A stretch of 64,000 nucleotides of DNA from Aplysia californica (Eukaryota; Mollusca; Gastropoda; Aplysiida; Aplysiidae): positions 650,423 to 714,422 of the forward strand of contig NW_004797434.1 in the NCBI RefSeq assembly GCF_000002075.1, written 5' to 3'. The notes beneath the pieces were generated by a model. That model saw only the letters and a program-made list of their open reading frames with translations, did not search any database and had not been told where the DNA came from. Below are positions 23,346 to 36,400 of this stretch, piece after piece. The stretch's first letter is position 1. Each line of letters starts with the position of its first letter. Made by a program: the position numbers and the translations under genes.

Positions 23346-25170
23346 TTAACTCCTTATTTTTGGTAAGTTGTTCCCAGAGGCTTGCTGTCGGAACCGCCAT
23401 GCCATTGATTCACTGTCAGCTGCTCAGTCAAATTTCTTTTTTTTACCGGGAGTTCTTTCATTAGATGAAGGAACTATAAAAACAGGTTCATTTAAACAAA
23501 ATTTAATTACTCTTTTAGTGACGTATTGTACCAACAGTGGGAAAATCTACCCTCTGGAGACAAAGAGCTATAAAAAAAAACAGGAAACATGAAATCACTT
23601 TATAAACCCAGAGAAAACTCCTCCCATCATTCTAAAGCTACTAATTCAAGAAAAAGATATCCAGTTAAGTTGTATTCGTACAACACATGGGTTTATAATG
23701 ACTCTTTCATTTCTTTATTATTATTTAACTAATCAAGTCCAAAAGTGCTAAGTTCAAACCACGGTTATCCGAACCATACTCATAGTCCAGTAGATATCAA
23801 GTGAACAAGGCCGTAATATACATCTGTAAAGTTATCAAATAGTAATTTGGCAACTGTCAAAAGTATGGAAACATGTGTCCCCCTCGTTCAGACGACTGGT
23901 TACACAGCAGTGTAACTTCTCGCCCAACATAAAATGATGATGTCAAACGCATGTTTCACAGTCTCCTTCTGGTGATCATGTTTATCTCGGTGTAATTTGT
24001 AATGTGACCCCAGGGAAAGCAATAAAGAAAAAAGAAATTTCAAGTAACACACTTTTCAAGGGCAACAAAGTGGAACATTTTAATTCCTCAACAAGTATTC
24101 ATGAAAGCAAAATAAAAACTGCATTTACATAGAACACAAGTGGTCTTCAAAATTGCATTTGACAAGTTGTGATTGCTCTTCTGTATTAGACTTGGGTCTG
24201 TGAGGAGCAGTTTAGGAAAATTCTGTCATATTAACTAATAAATTGAGTACAATTTACATAGCCCCTTTGGGTCAGGACAAAAGAATGTGGAGGACCCATG
24301 CACTCATTGGGCTATGTAAATTGTACTCGATCCACCTCATCTTGGGAACATGCCTGTGAAAAGCAAAAGTAAGAATTCTGGAGTCATCCTCTGGCAATGT
24401 CAGCAGGAACCAGGGACAGCACCAAGGTATGAGAAGCAAATACAGTCGGTCAAACCCAGAAAAAGAAACGCCTATAAAAACATACGATTTCCTCCTGTAA
24501 ACCGCTATTCACCAACTGCCTGAGCATTACGGTCCTAACTAAAGTACATTTGCTTCGTATTTGTGTTCCATCATTTGCAATCTATTGTAATTCAAATATT
24601 TGTCAAACATTCTTTTGGTTTGTTTCAAAATGTCATCCGTGATAAATCTCTCTATATGAGATATGAAATCCAGATGAATTCACAGTAATGAAAAAAAAAG
24701 TGTCCAACATTGCTTTGTTCTGACAACATAAACGAAATAACAAGCCACAGACGCTGGTTAGAAAATATTTTGTAAACATAACACAAAGTCGAGTCTGTTT
24801 CAATCAAAAAATAAAAAGTAATCGCTATTATTATTTAACAATCACATAGTACTGATACAAACAAGGCACGAATAAATCAACCAAAATCAGAAAAATGTAG
24901 AAAACTCAAATTTAATTAAGGTCAGATCAGACAAGAAACAATACAAAGCCACACAGTGCACTGGATGAACCTAACACACTTTATTTTCTATCTGCAAAAT
25001 CACATTGTCCAGGCCAGTAAGAAACAAAGATGTCTGCAAGAAGGGTAAGACCTGCTCAAAAGAGATCAATTTCAGAACATGGGAATAAATAGCAGAACAT
25101 TGCATCCAACGGATGTCAAGACCACTCATAAGATGAAAAAGAAGGATTTAGCAGTCAAGGTATACATATA
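23346..25170 (-). other. A-rich plus strand, likely DDX20 3' UTR or spacer
   Basis: No coding exon recognised. The plus strand turns A-rich here, i.e. T-rich on the DDX20 strand, which fits minus-strand transcribed sequence. Minus-strand AATAAA hexamers occur (for example the complement of 24980-24985), but none can be singled out. A strong hairpin is listed separately. Confidence 0.4.
24243..24330. repeat. Hairpin with 22-bp stem
   Basis: TTGAGTACAATTTACATAGC (24243-24262, plus CC) pairs with 24309-24330 (GGGCTATGTAAATTGTACTC, plus GA) with one mismatch near the base and a 44-nt loop. It lies in the presumed DDX20 3' region. It may be a tiny MITE or a structured RNA element. Confidence 0.7.
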
Positions 25171-26052
25171 CAGTAAAACCACATTATACTGCTACCCTAG
25201 GGACAAGCTGAAGTTGGCGAAATAGCGGAATTGGCTTATCAATGAGATTCCTCTGTTAAATAACCCAGAGTGCGGTACAACGAGGTTAGACGGAATATGC
25301 ATATGCAACACCTGGCGAGACACAGCAGCAGTAACAGGCATTTTCTGGCATGCATTTATTTCAATAGAGATACAATACTCATGTGGCATCATCGCAGAAC
25401 AAACCAGGGTCCGTGGGTAGTTGGTGGGTGCTCTGGTGTGGTTTGCTCCTTGTTCCCTGTCAAATATCTATCATCCTTATCTCTTCTCTTTCTTTTTTTA
25501 TGTTTTTAGTTTAGATTTAGTAACAGTTTTACAGCACTTGCAACACAATAAGGTCATATAAGTGCCGAAGATTAGAGGTGTTACAAGAGAGTAACAAACA
25601 CAAAAAAGAAGGAGGGGAGATAAAGACGATAGACGTTTGATAGGAAAGAAGAAGCAAACCACACCAGAGCACCCCCCAACCACCCACTTTTTAAATGTTT
25701 GTTACTATCTTTTAACACCTCTCATCTATGGCACTTATATGACCTTATTGTGTCGCAAGTGCTGCAAAACTCTCACTTAAAAAAAAAATAAACCAAGACC
25801 AACACAGGCACAGGTTATCATCTGATGAAGAGGAACAGTGTCAACTTCTATAGACACACAGACAGATACTTAAATACAGTATAACATGGATGGGTGAAAA
25901 CAAAAGACTCGAAATCACACAACCGTCGAACTGTGCCTGTGGTCCCGTTTTTTTCTTCTTCTTCTTTATCTTTGTAAAATACTGATCGAACTACGGATCC
26001 CTCGAACTACCGAGGCCTGTCCCGACGAATTCGAGCTATCTGTGTAATACTG
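25171..26052. mobile_element. Tigger/pogo-like DNA element, host of nested repeats
   Basis: The left end CAGTAAAACCACATTATACT and the reverse complement of the right end CAGTATTACACAGATAGCTC form diverged inverted ends, each flanked by TA (25169-25170 and 26053-26054). The interior contains (GA)ACTA/TTCGA motifs typical of such ends and the two nested repeat B copies at 25410-25790. No transposase is visible. Superfamily assignment rests on the CAGT ends and TA flanks. Confidence 0.5.
25410..25790 (+). repeat. Repeat B interrupted by a second, inverted repeat B
   Basis: 25410-25503 is the 5' half of a plus-strand copy and about 25690-25790 is its 3' half (TGTTTGTTACTATC ... CTTATTGTGTCGCAAG). 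Between them, about 25505-25689 is a full-length copy in reverse orientation (AGTTTTACAGCACTTG ... CCCAACCACCCAC). This is insertion of one family member into another. Confidence 0.8.
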
Positions 26053-27339
26053 TAGTATATGCTTTCACACAGCCATGTAAAGACAAACATACTAATAGAC
26101 ATGTTGGCTAAGGCCAACACAGAGATTTATGATAACTGATCACTCAACTGTTTGTACATGAAAGTCTATCAAATACTTGAAGAGACCTTGTGAGGTAGTT
26201 GGGATCTTCACAATTTCGTTCACATTTTACAAGCCCACATTCCATTCCCCACTTTTGCCTCACAACAGCAAAATAGAACAAGAGTACACAGAGATCACAT
26301 TCCATTATACATTTCAAGGCTTTGCCAGAACAATGCTATATCATACCAATGTCAAATGAACCACAAAACAAAAGGTAAGGAGAGCTACTTGCTCTATAAG
26401 CTTCTACAGATGCTTGAACTTGAACAAATGACACCAACAAACAATTCTGAGTCTGCACTTTATCCGTGGCAGGCTCTCCAATAACACACAATCTACCAGA
26501 GTTTACTTCAGAATGATCTCTAGACTTTTAAAAAGAGATAAACATACAGTGGAGGCAAAGAAGCAACCCCAAAACCAAGCAATAGTGCTCCAAATTGTCT
26601 AATTTTGAAATAGATTAAGACTTAACATAAGCTGAAAAGAAGAAAAATGAGACAAAACCGATCATTTTGCAAGTTCGAGTAGCACCATGACATGAGCATT
26701 AGAGTTCATAAAACACTAAAATTTGCGCCATTTTGCAGGACTCCCTACTATATTACAAATGCATCTCTTTAAGGCTCTCAACTAATCCATTCCTGAAATA
26801 TTAACTCCCCTTTCAACACAGTAGGGCTAATACTAATAATGACTCTCCAGAATGTCCATCTCTGGCAGGAGCAAGCCTAGATGGGAAAAAACAAAACCCC
26901 CCCTCCCCCAAACAAACAAACTCATCATACTAATCATACAAATAGGTACGGAATTCTTCCAGGTTTCTCCAAAAAAGCAGTCCAGAAAGCCACCAACAGA
27001 GTAAACAATGCACCCACTCATTATTATGCCATAAGCTGACAAAACACCTTTTTTTCGATTCACAGAAGTTTCGAGATAGAGAGGCTTTTTGTTAGCATTT
27101 ACAAAAGGCCTTCTTCCGAAATTTGAATTCTAATTTATTAAAAACAACTAATCACAGTTTCACTTCACCTTTTTTCCACACAAGTAGGGTAACTGATCAG
27201 GTTTTTGATTTAGCACCCAAAAATAATTTGGTGCCAAAATGAAAAAAAAAGGCATTTTGACAGCTTACGGCAGTATTGTCCAGGGAAAAAGTGCATTTCA
27301 TAACATTAAACACAGCTGAAGAGCCAATTACCCATTCAT
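26053..27339 (-). other. Gene-free, likely DDX20 3' UTR
   Basis: A-rich on the plus strand, with no coding exon or clear interspersed repeat. It lies directly downstream of the DDX20 stop on the minus strand, so most or all is probably transcribed 3' UTR. Confidence 0.45.
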
Positions 27340-27416
27340 TTAATAATAATAATAATAAATAGTATTTGTATAGCACATATTGCCGCTTGACAGCAAGCTC
27401 TATGCCTTTACATTAT
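27340..27416 (-). repeat. Short retroposon tail next to the DDX20 stop
   Basis: A (TAA)n run followed by TAGTATTTGTATAGCACAT and GACAGCAAGCTCTATGCC. A similar block occurs at 34222-34295 (GCATTTGTATGGCGCAAAT ... AACAGCAAGCTTTATGCGCT). Both look like the 3' end of one retroposon family. The copy begins within about 10 nt of the stop codon. Confidence 0.6.
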
Positions 27417-27423
27417 ATTATCA

Positions 27424-30400
27424 TCATTCTTCCTCTCTGGTCAACCCATGCTTCTTTCTCAGATATCTCAAAGCTCTGGTCATATGTCTCACGTACTGGA
27501 TCTGGACCTGTGAGGTAATAAAATATGACGGCCCCAATGGATAAGCTGTATGGGGGTGACGGACAGGTGGGGCAAAAGCAGGAGGCTGGTAATACCCTTT
27601 TGAGTAAGGCTGGCTTTGGTAAGGTCCGGGAACACATCCGTACCATGGAAGACTTGAGGAGGGAGGGGCGGGGTGAGCTGGCAAGACAGGGGCGTAAGGC
27701 AACGCTTGGGGAAAGGTTTGAGGATATGGAAATGGATAGACAGAGGGATACAATGGATATTGCTGCATCTGTGGATAATTTGAATTTGGCACATAATCAC
27801 TTGGTCCTTGCATGGGCAAAGGGGCTGCGTAGCTAGGTTGTTGTGGCCATACTTGCCAGGAGGAATGCATGCTGCCGTAATACTGCTCAAAATGGTCAGG
27901 GGTTACATTTTCTACATCGCTACTACAACTTGAAGAATTTTCTTCACTAGACCAAGAGGAGACTGAAGATATTTCTTTAGAGTAATCTTTCAAATGACTC
28001 TTCTTTCTTCTCTCTGCTACGCTACTTCTCTCATGCCGCGGACCACTGGTTTTTACTTCTGTGCCCCTATACCGAGAATTGTCACCCCACAGATCAAGCA
28101 CTTGACGCTGTCGCGAGTAGTTTATTGATGAATTGTTCTCAGTGGAGTTATCTTTTCTTTTCGACCTTTCAGATTTACTCTTGGTGGGTGCCATAGGTTT
28201 TGAAAACTGAGCTACGTTACCATGAGACTTGTGACACACAGCATTGTCTACATGTGGCAGTTTTCTGTTATCAGAATGAGCAGTCTTTGACCGTTGTGTT
28301 GAGAGTACATTTCTTCCCTTCACACCATCCCTACTGTAGCCAACATTTCTAACTCTTTGAAGATCCTCAGCATATTTATTAGCATAACACTGAGGCGCAG
28401 ACTTGTCACTGATTATTTCATTGTCAGATGAATTCAAATCAGAAATGTCTGACGTTGAACTGAGTGTTACGCCTGACGTAGAGGAGGTGGAACCATCGGA
28501 CACTTCAATCCCGGCCAGTCGAGCCTCCGACTTGGATGGCTTTGTGGGAATGTCTGGTGTGTAGAAAATTGACGATCTTGAAGCTTTAAGGGAACTTTCT
28601 ACACTATCATCCTCACATCTTTCTTTTTCCTTGGCTTGAGAAGTTGCCTTGAAACTCTTCTCTGCTCCTAACTCCGTGTAGTTTAACATTGCTTTCTCAC
28701 TCAGGGTTATCTTTGCAGAGCTACAATTTTCCATTTTTTCAGTACCACCCACACGCGTATCTGAGCTACCACGTACTCTACCACCCCCTTCAAAACTTGC
28801 TTTAAAGCTGCTCTCACCAGTCTGAAGAGTCTTGTTTGTCTCCTTCACACTAGAATCCTGACTGTCGTTATCAGGACGCTGTGCATCCGACTCTGAAGAC
28901 ATCAACCCACTGCGGCTTTCACCGAGCGAACCTCTCTCACGTGAAACTGTGTCTGCCATCGAAGAGGGTAAATCCGTTTCCTCCTGACCACTAACTACTC
29001 TTAAACTACTATGATCTTTCGCAGCAGTTTCCACCTGTGATCCAGCCAGTCTTTTTCTTTCTTTCCGTTTTCTCAACATACTCTCATGCATCTGATCCAG
29101 TAACGCACACTCTTCATCCATTCCTCGTCTTTTCTCATTTTGGAAGTCGGCAGTGTCCTTGTGTTCCTTACTTTGAACTGTGCTCATTCCAAAGTCTTTA
29201 TCCACCTCACAAAGTTTGTTCTTGTCCATATCCCCAATTTTATCCTTTAAATCATTTACATTATCATCATCTTTCTCTTTTCCTTTGTCAATCCCCAGAG
29301 TCTCCCCTTCCAAAGATGAGTTGTCCTGTGGCACCTGAGATTTATTTGACGAACTAGACACACCAGGTTTGGTCCATCCTGGCCTCCTCCTTTGGTTGTC
29401 CTCCCCATCTCGCCAGTTCAAGCCCCCATCTTCAGAACCTTCTTCCTCCTTAGGTTTCCTCCAGTTGAGGGAATCTGAAGGTCTGCCTTTTCCTCCCTTC
29501 CCACTTTTCTTTCCTCTTGAAGAGGACCAAAATCCTTTCGTCCCCAAAGAATCATGAACATCAGATTTCAGCCCCTTGTCAGCTGACCCTGCTTTATTAG
29601 TTGATTTACGACCATCTGAATTATCAGCAGATTCGGAATCTTTTACTGGCAATTCAACAGTCTTTAATTTCTCATAAAATTGATTTTGTTTCTCCAGTAC
29701 TTTCATATAATCTTGTTGAATCATCCTCTCTAGTCTCTCATCAATTTGATTTTCTCTTAAAACTTTATCTGTGCCTCTCATTAAATGCAAGAAAGGATCT
29801 TGTTCCGCAAAATTATTACTGTCTGTTTCATCACATTCACCTCTCTCTTTTTGAAAATCATCAAAAGTCAACTGTTTTTTACCTGCTCCATAAAGTAAAA
29901 GAGAGTTAAATGCCGACCTTAATTTCCCTCTGTCAGCTTCTGTAAATTCATCGCAAGTTACGCTCTTGACAGAAATATTTGCACAGCTCGAATCAGTCTC
30001 CTGAGTGCCAGCATCTTGTGGCAAACATAAAGACTGTCCCCGGTTCTCCTCACAAAGTTGAAAAGTCTCAAGCGAGGACGATCCACTGTCTTGCAATTCA
30101 CCTTTCTCCTGCGAGCTACAAACAGTTATTAAAGAAACATTGCCATCTGTAAGACAGGAATCTACCTTTTTAGAGAGCAACACAGCCTGGTCATTTCCAG
30201 CATTGCTAACTTGTTCTTCACTGACCACAAGAACCCCAACCTCTGAACTCTGCGGAGGATTATTCTCACACACTGAAGAACCCTGCGGAGTTTGAGGATC
30301 TCTATCAAATTCACGGTCAACATTTCCCTCTTTGTTTGAAAGGTCTTGCACATTTGGAATCATTTTGTTTCTTTCGTCTACTGACACATTACTTATTCTA

Positions 30401-33400
30401 TTTTTTGTCTCCGAACTTCTCTCAACTTCTAAATGTGTTTTATTCCCCTCCACAAGAGAACAATTCTCCCCTTTTCTGACTTTCATTTCATTTCCATCCC
30501 CAGCATGTTTCACATCTTGATTCTCTTGTCCTTGAATTTGTTCACTCAAAGACTTCTCATCAGCCTTCATAGAGTGCATCTGTCGATACTCTTCATTGAT
30601 CTGTCTTAGAAAATCTGCCACAGCAAACGACCGAGGCATTTTTTTGTGCGGCTCCCATTTATTACTCTCTTTTGGTGAGGATTTTGGCAAATCCACCTTG
30701 CCTTCCGTGGTAGTCTGCTTCTGATCTGAGAGGCAAGCCTTGGGACTTTGTTCAGGACGTAAATCCTCTCCAACAGAAATGCCAGATTTGTCATCAGCAG
30801 AAACGCTGACCTCAGCCTCATCAGATGTGGCCTTGAAGATGACTTTACTGCTTTGTTCGTCAACTTGGGGCTTTTTGCTCAATACTATTTTCACAGATGG
30901 CTCACGTGTATCAGTGGACAGATTAAGGGCACTCTGAGCATTTTCATTTTCTGCTCCACATGAAAACTGTTTGGTTACCCTCTTATCCTCTGTATCAGCC
31001 GTGGAGCCGATCAATAACAAAGCTCTTGACTTGATCTGTTTCAAACCTTTGGTCGCATTCATGACTTGAGTAAGAATATCCTGAGAAAGTGTTTCAGAGT
31101 ACGACTCAACCTTGCTGGTTTCTTCTACATGATGGTTTGGGTCTGAATGTTTGTGCGAGTCTGTCACAGGAGAATCTTTTGATCCCACCCACCCACTATC
31201 ACTGACATCATCAAGCGTTGCACTTTTCTGCAGCTCACTGACCTCAAGGTTACTTTGAGATGCTGCATCCTCATCAACTTCTTCATGAGAAACACACAAT
31301 GACGAGGCAGCAGAGAGAACTGCATCTTTCTCAATTCCAGCGGCTACAGTGTCAATAAATCTAGCCACTTCCTCACAGCCGCTGCCACAGTTCTCTGCAC
31401 TCTCCGTGTCACAAGGGTTAACAGCATCGTCGCACACTCTGCCTGCCGCCCTTTCTTCATCTGTAAGCAGCAATGCAGTTTCTTGTATAGAAGCCCTATT
31501 CACCTCATTGGATTCTGCAGGTACACAAGGCGAGAGATCCACAGAAAAAGCGGTTGTTCCTTCCTCGCATTCCTTAACCGCTTCATCATTTGACGGAACC
31601 TCTGAGCCAGGATCCCTTGTCACTTTTGCACAATCCATTCCTGGCACCTGCGACTGACCAGTATTTTTATCGTCACATGTGGAACGGCCTTCCAAAACCT
31701 CTGCTGAAATCTCTTCCTCCAACACCACAGAAATTTGTTCAGCATCTACACATCCTTTGTCAACAGTTTCCCCATGATCACAACTCGTAGGACCACAGAT
31801 TTGTTCTTCTTCCGCATTGGTCGCCGCAGAACGATTATTAGCTTCAGTTTTGTGGACAGCTTTAGCGTTGTCTGTGACATTTTGTATCTTTGCATTACTG
31901 GTCAAAGCAGACTGATTGACAGCTTCAGAGCAGTCAGCGACATCTTTTGTTTTAGATTCATCAGATAATAAATCAGAGGAGCAGTTGGCATCAACCCTGT
32001 CCCCTCGTCCATCTCCATCCTCTTCAGCAACAACACTCATGGTAGCATTCCTAACAGTCCCTGCACCATCAGCCTTCCTCTCAGTCACAGGAGCAGCATT
32101 CACAGCGCCTGCCAGACTGTCAGGTGCTAACTCTGGGCGGGTGATGATCTGCTGAGTGCTGACCACATCTTCCAGGTTGACTGCCACAGGCCGAGTGGCC
32201 AGGTCATGGGGAATTGGATCTGAGGGAAACCAAACGATTCATGTTTACTCTTCCAACTTTACAAAGGCACAGTTCAGTTCTCAAAATAATAATTTCTATA
32301 TATGTAAAAAGAGGTGTTATAAGTGATTCACATTTAAAGAATGATTAGTTTCTTCAAGAATTCATAAAGCACAAATTCAAAATCACAATACAATTAAAAT
32401 TAATTTTGGTATCAAAAAGCAAAAAAGACACTTCTCTCACTGACTCTTAATCATCGCAACGTTTGTGATATTTTATTTGGGCGATGTCCAATTTTCGTCA
32501 TCACACCCTCCACAATGTTAAAATTAAGGAAAGTTTTTCTCATTCTAGCAATACCCAACTTGAGTCCTGTGTGCTCTTATAACCTTATGCAGTTGCAAGC
32601 ACCATGAAATTCTAATAAAACAAGCTTAGTCCTACTGAAAGTCAAGATGAAACAGGTTCAAAATTAAGTGCAAGAATCCCCAAGAGCCCTTCTTTTCCCC
32701 CAACGTTTTCGTCTAACAATTCACATTTGCCTTTTGTGAACTTTAAATTTAAGTTGGTTGTTTTCACTTCAGATCACAGCAGGGCTTGGTCTCTCTTTGC
32801 AAAGTAAGAATGGTTGCAGTATACAAAAATACATAGTAAAAATTTAGATTAAAAAATGGTAGTTTGCATTAAAAAAATAGCACTATCGAAGTTTTGGAGT
32901 AAAGATCAATTTGGACTAGCTGGGTAATTATGACTCCTTCTGCATAATGTGCGTGATGGCTACAATACCTAAAGTACTGATCCTTTATAAACTGGGCAAT
33001 AAGGTTGAATCTTCTATGGCCTTCAGTGATTTATTTCAGTTGCAAGGACTTGATGACCTATTCACAGAAAGAAAGGCATATAACTATGGCATGTGCCTTT
33101 AATCCCTCTCTTGCTCTGCTAGAAAACAAAGCTACAACAGAACAAAACAAACTCATCATAAGATCGGATATTTCAAGTATGATGCACTGCATGAAAAGCA
33201 GAATTTCGCTACCCACCTGGAAGTTTCTGGATGTGCGTCTTGCATTTCCTCTCCACGGCCCACAGTTCCTTGTCCTGACCCCCTGCGCTCACAACTGTGA
33301 TGGCTGCCCCGTAGCTACCTGTAACAAATAAAGTAAAGCAGTACAATAAATGCGTAATAAAACCCCATGAAAGCAAAATCACTGCATGCAATATGAAATG

Positions 33401-36400
33401 TCTCCGAAAAACCCTAAACATCATGAGACGAGATAGGCAGAGAAATGAAGAAGTAAGAGCAGCTATTAGCACTGAGTCCTGCCTGCATTTCATAGAAAGA
33501 AAGAGAGAATAAAATGGGTTTGGCTCCCTGTTATGTATGTCACCTAGCCAGCCAGCCTCAAGAGCCTATAACACCAAGCACTCAGGCTATAAAGGAAGAG
33601 GAAGGCCACGCAAAAGGTGGATTGAGGGTGTCAAGGAAACCCTGAGAAATCATAATATCCCAACTGAAAGAACTGCGGAGCTGGCCTACCACAGAAAACT
33701 GCATCTCCCCTTGACTCTTAAAGGCAATAGAGGATAAAAAAGTAAAAGTAAAGTAAGTATTATATTCAGTCAGAATGAATGAAAAGTCAGCATGACAATG
33801 GCCGCATTTTGAGAAGAAAAAGTCATGCTAAAAATAACACTGAGAAACATCCACAAACAACACACTGTGAAATGTGCTACCTTCCAGTCAGAGAGTGTGT
33901 ATGTATGTGGCACCTGTGAGCAGCTATTTAAGCTACATTGTTGTCTTCTCTCATTTAATTTATACTCTACTTTGGCTACACCTTTATACATCCTTTCTCA
34001 GAGTATACAATAGGGAATTTTGGTAAATTATGGAAACCCCCCTCCCAATGAGTTCCTGGCTTTTGTTAGTCCCCCCAATAAAGATTTCCTCATTAGTTTT
34101 CACTCAGTGAACACAAATTCACAAACAATGCAGGATTGTGCCCATATAGGTACCATGTTCAACTCTCCAAAAACACCTCTCAGTACATTTGTCTTTCCTA
34201 GGTCTATCTGTGTCAAGAAAGTATAATAATAGAGAGCATTTGTATGGCGCAAATCCCCGCTCAACAGCAAGCTTTATGCGCTTCACAATCTATACTATTA
34301 CCCCAGCAGACCTAAGAGCATTCTGAAACAGCCTCAACTTCCTGGGAAGCACACAGTGCAGGCAGCCATTTATAGGCGCTAAAACATTAACAGGCTATGC
34401 CAGTGAAATTCTTTCCATTAACATTGTTTCTCTACCATGAAAAGACAAATACAGAACATCATCCAAGTTTTAAAGAGGAAATAGATATTGATTTACAACA
34501 TCAGGATTCACAACAACAGCAAATGATCTTAGCAGTTTGTTCATGTTTGAGTGCTTACTTGGCTACTTGCACTGTGTTCCTTAGGAAGCAGAGAATGTTT
34601 TTGAGTATCTAGGGTCAGCAAGGATAAGAATAGTTGTTCAGAGCACAAAGCATGGATATATGCGCTATATAAATAAATTATGTTAATATAAAGGTACAAA
34701 TTCTGAAACACACTGTCAGCACAAACTCACCAAAGCGTCCTGCTCTGCCTATCCTGTGCAAATACGTCTCAGAGTCATGGGGAACGTCTAAATTGATGAC
34801 CAGGTTCACTTTGTCTGCATCTATTCCCCTTGACGTCTGACAGAGAAAGAAAGCAGAATGCTGAATCTTACAAACAAACAATTGCAACATTCTAGCATGC
34901 ATTTCTCAAATTAGATAAGATATAAGATAAAATAAATCATTATTATCCAGATGCTATCACATTGGTTTGGTGTTTCACCACTCATACACACACACCACAT
35001 CCATTTAAATATCCTTTCTTCCACACACATATCTGTACACTTAATCATATAATAGTATGCTTGCACTTAAATTATAAATGAACAATTATAGTTAACAATA
35101 ATAGTATTCAGCTAGATACATAATCGGTATTCTGATAGTAACCCATTGATATTCTGATAATACATGCTATAAAGGTCAAAGGAATACTTAGATGATTAAG
35201 ATGATAAGAGTTTAATGGATGGTGGTAAAAATGACCTTCAGTATCTTTCTTTTTTACAAATAAGAAGCATAAGTCTTTTACTTTTTATTGATGTTTTAAT
35301 TTGAGGGAACAAGGGATTTCGGTTGTCCGAAAGCAGGAATTGATTTTCCTTGTGTGACATTGTATAATTCACCAAAATAAAGGAATGCTGACGTTGAAAT
35401 TTTGCATGCTGTCTGTAAAGCAAACTGAAAACAAATCCATCCACCAAACGCCCTATAGTTGACAAAGACAGCAGTTATTAGTCAGAGGGATGCGCCAAAA
35501 AGACTGGAAGCAGTTTACGTCCCAATTGACACAACTAAGGTCATTTAGGAGGCAGGCTGCTTTTACCCAGCCTATCAGGGTCAGCCCGAGCAGTATGGGA
35601 CACAATATTTCAGCAGAATGATGGAGATACACAATAAAATACTCTCCCTAAGCATGAATATAATCTCTTGTCTTCAAGCGGGAGCACCATTAGCTCAGAT
35701 GCCATAGTTAACATCCAAAAACATTATTTTCTAATTTTTTTAGTAAGAGTTTCACAGCACTTGTGATACAACAAGGTCTTATAATATGAGCCAAAGATTA
35801 GAGGCGTTACAAGAGAGTAACAAACACAAAAAAATAAAATGGAAGACATATAATGATTATAGATGTTTGATAGGAAAGAAGGAGCCCACCACACAAGAGC
35901 ACCTGCCATCCACCCACTCAAGACATTCTTAAACTTAGATTGTATGAGTAAGCAAGATGAGGGGAACCACATACCAGATCAGTTGAGATGAGGATGCGAC
36001 ACTTGTATGTTTTCAGCTGCTCCATGGCAAAAGTTCTTTCTTTCTGATCTAGGCAGCCAGCAATACAGGCCGTGGGCCAGTTCCTCATCTCCAGCTCTGA
36101 CTGCAAATTCTGTGCCCTGTGAGCCCCAGACAGAAGATTTGTTTTGTTTTGAGTAGGTGTTTTACGGTACTATTGATTCAGTTCGGTCATATAAGCGCCA
36201 TCAGACAAAAGAGAAAGAGAATTTAACTAATATAAAAAACAACATGGCTTTGGTTTTTCCCAGATTAAAATTTTTAAATTACAGAATCAATTGAATAACA
36301 ATTTCAAAACTGTTTGTCATCACAGTTATTACAGTCAGAGGGACGCACCAAAATGACTGGAAGCAGTTTACATCCCAATCAACACAATCAATGTCATCTA

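Noticed and set aside
27525-31968. Plus-strand open frames of 60-106 codons (for example 27525-27836, 29037-29357 and 31349-31657)
   Set aside because: They are antisense to the large DDX20 exon and owe their openness to its codon composition.
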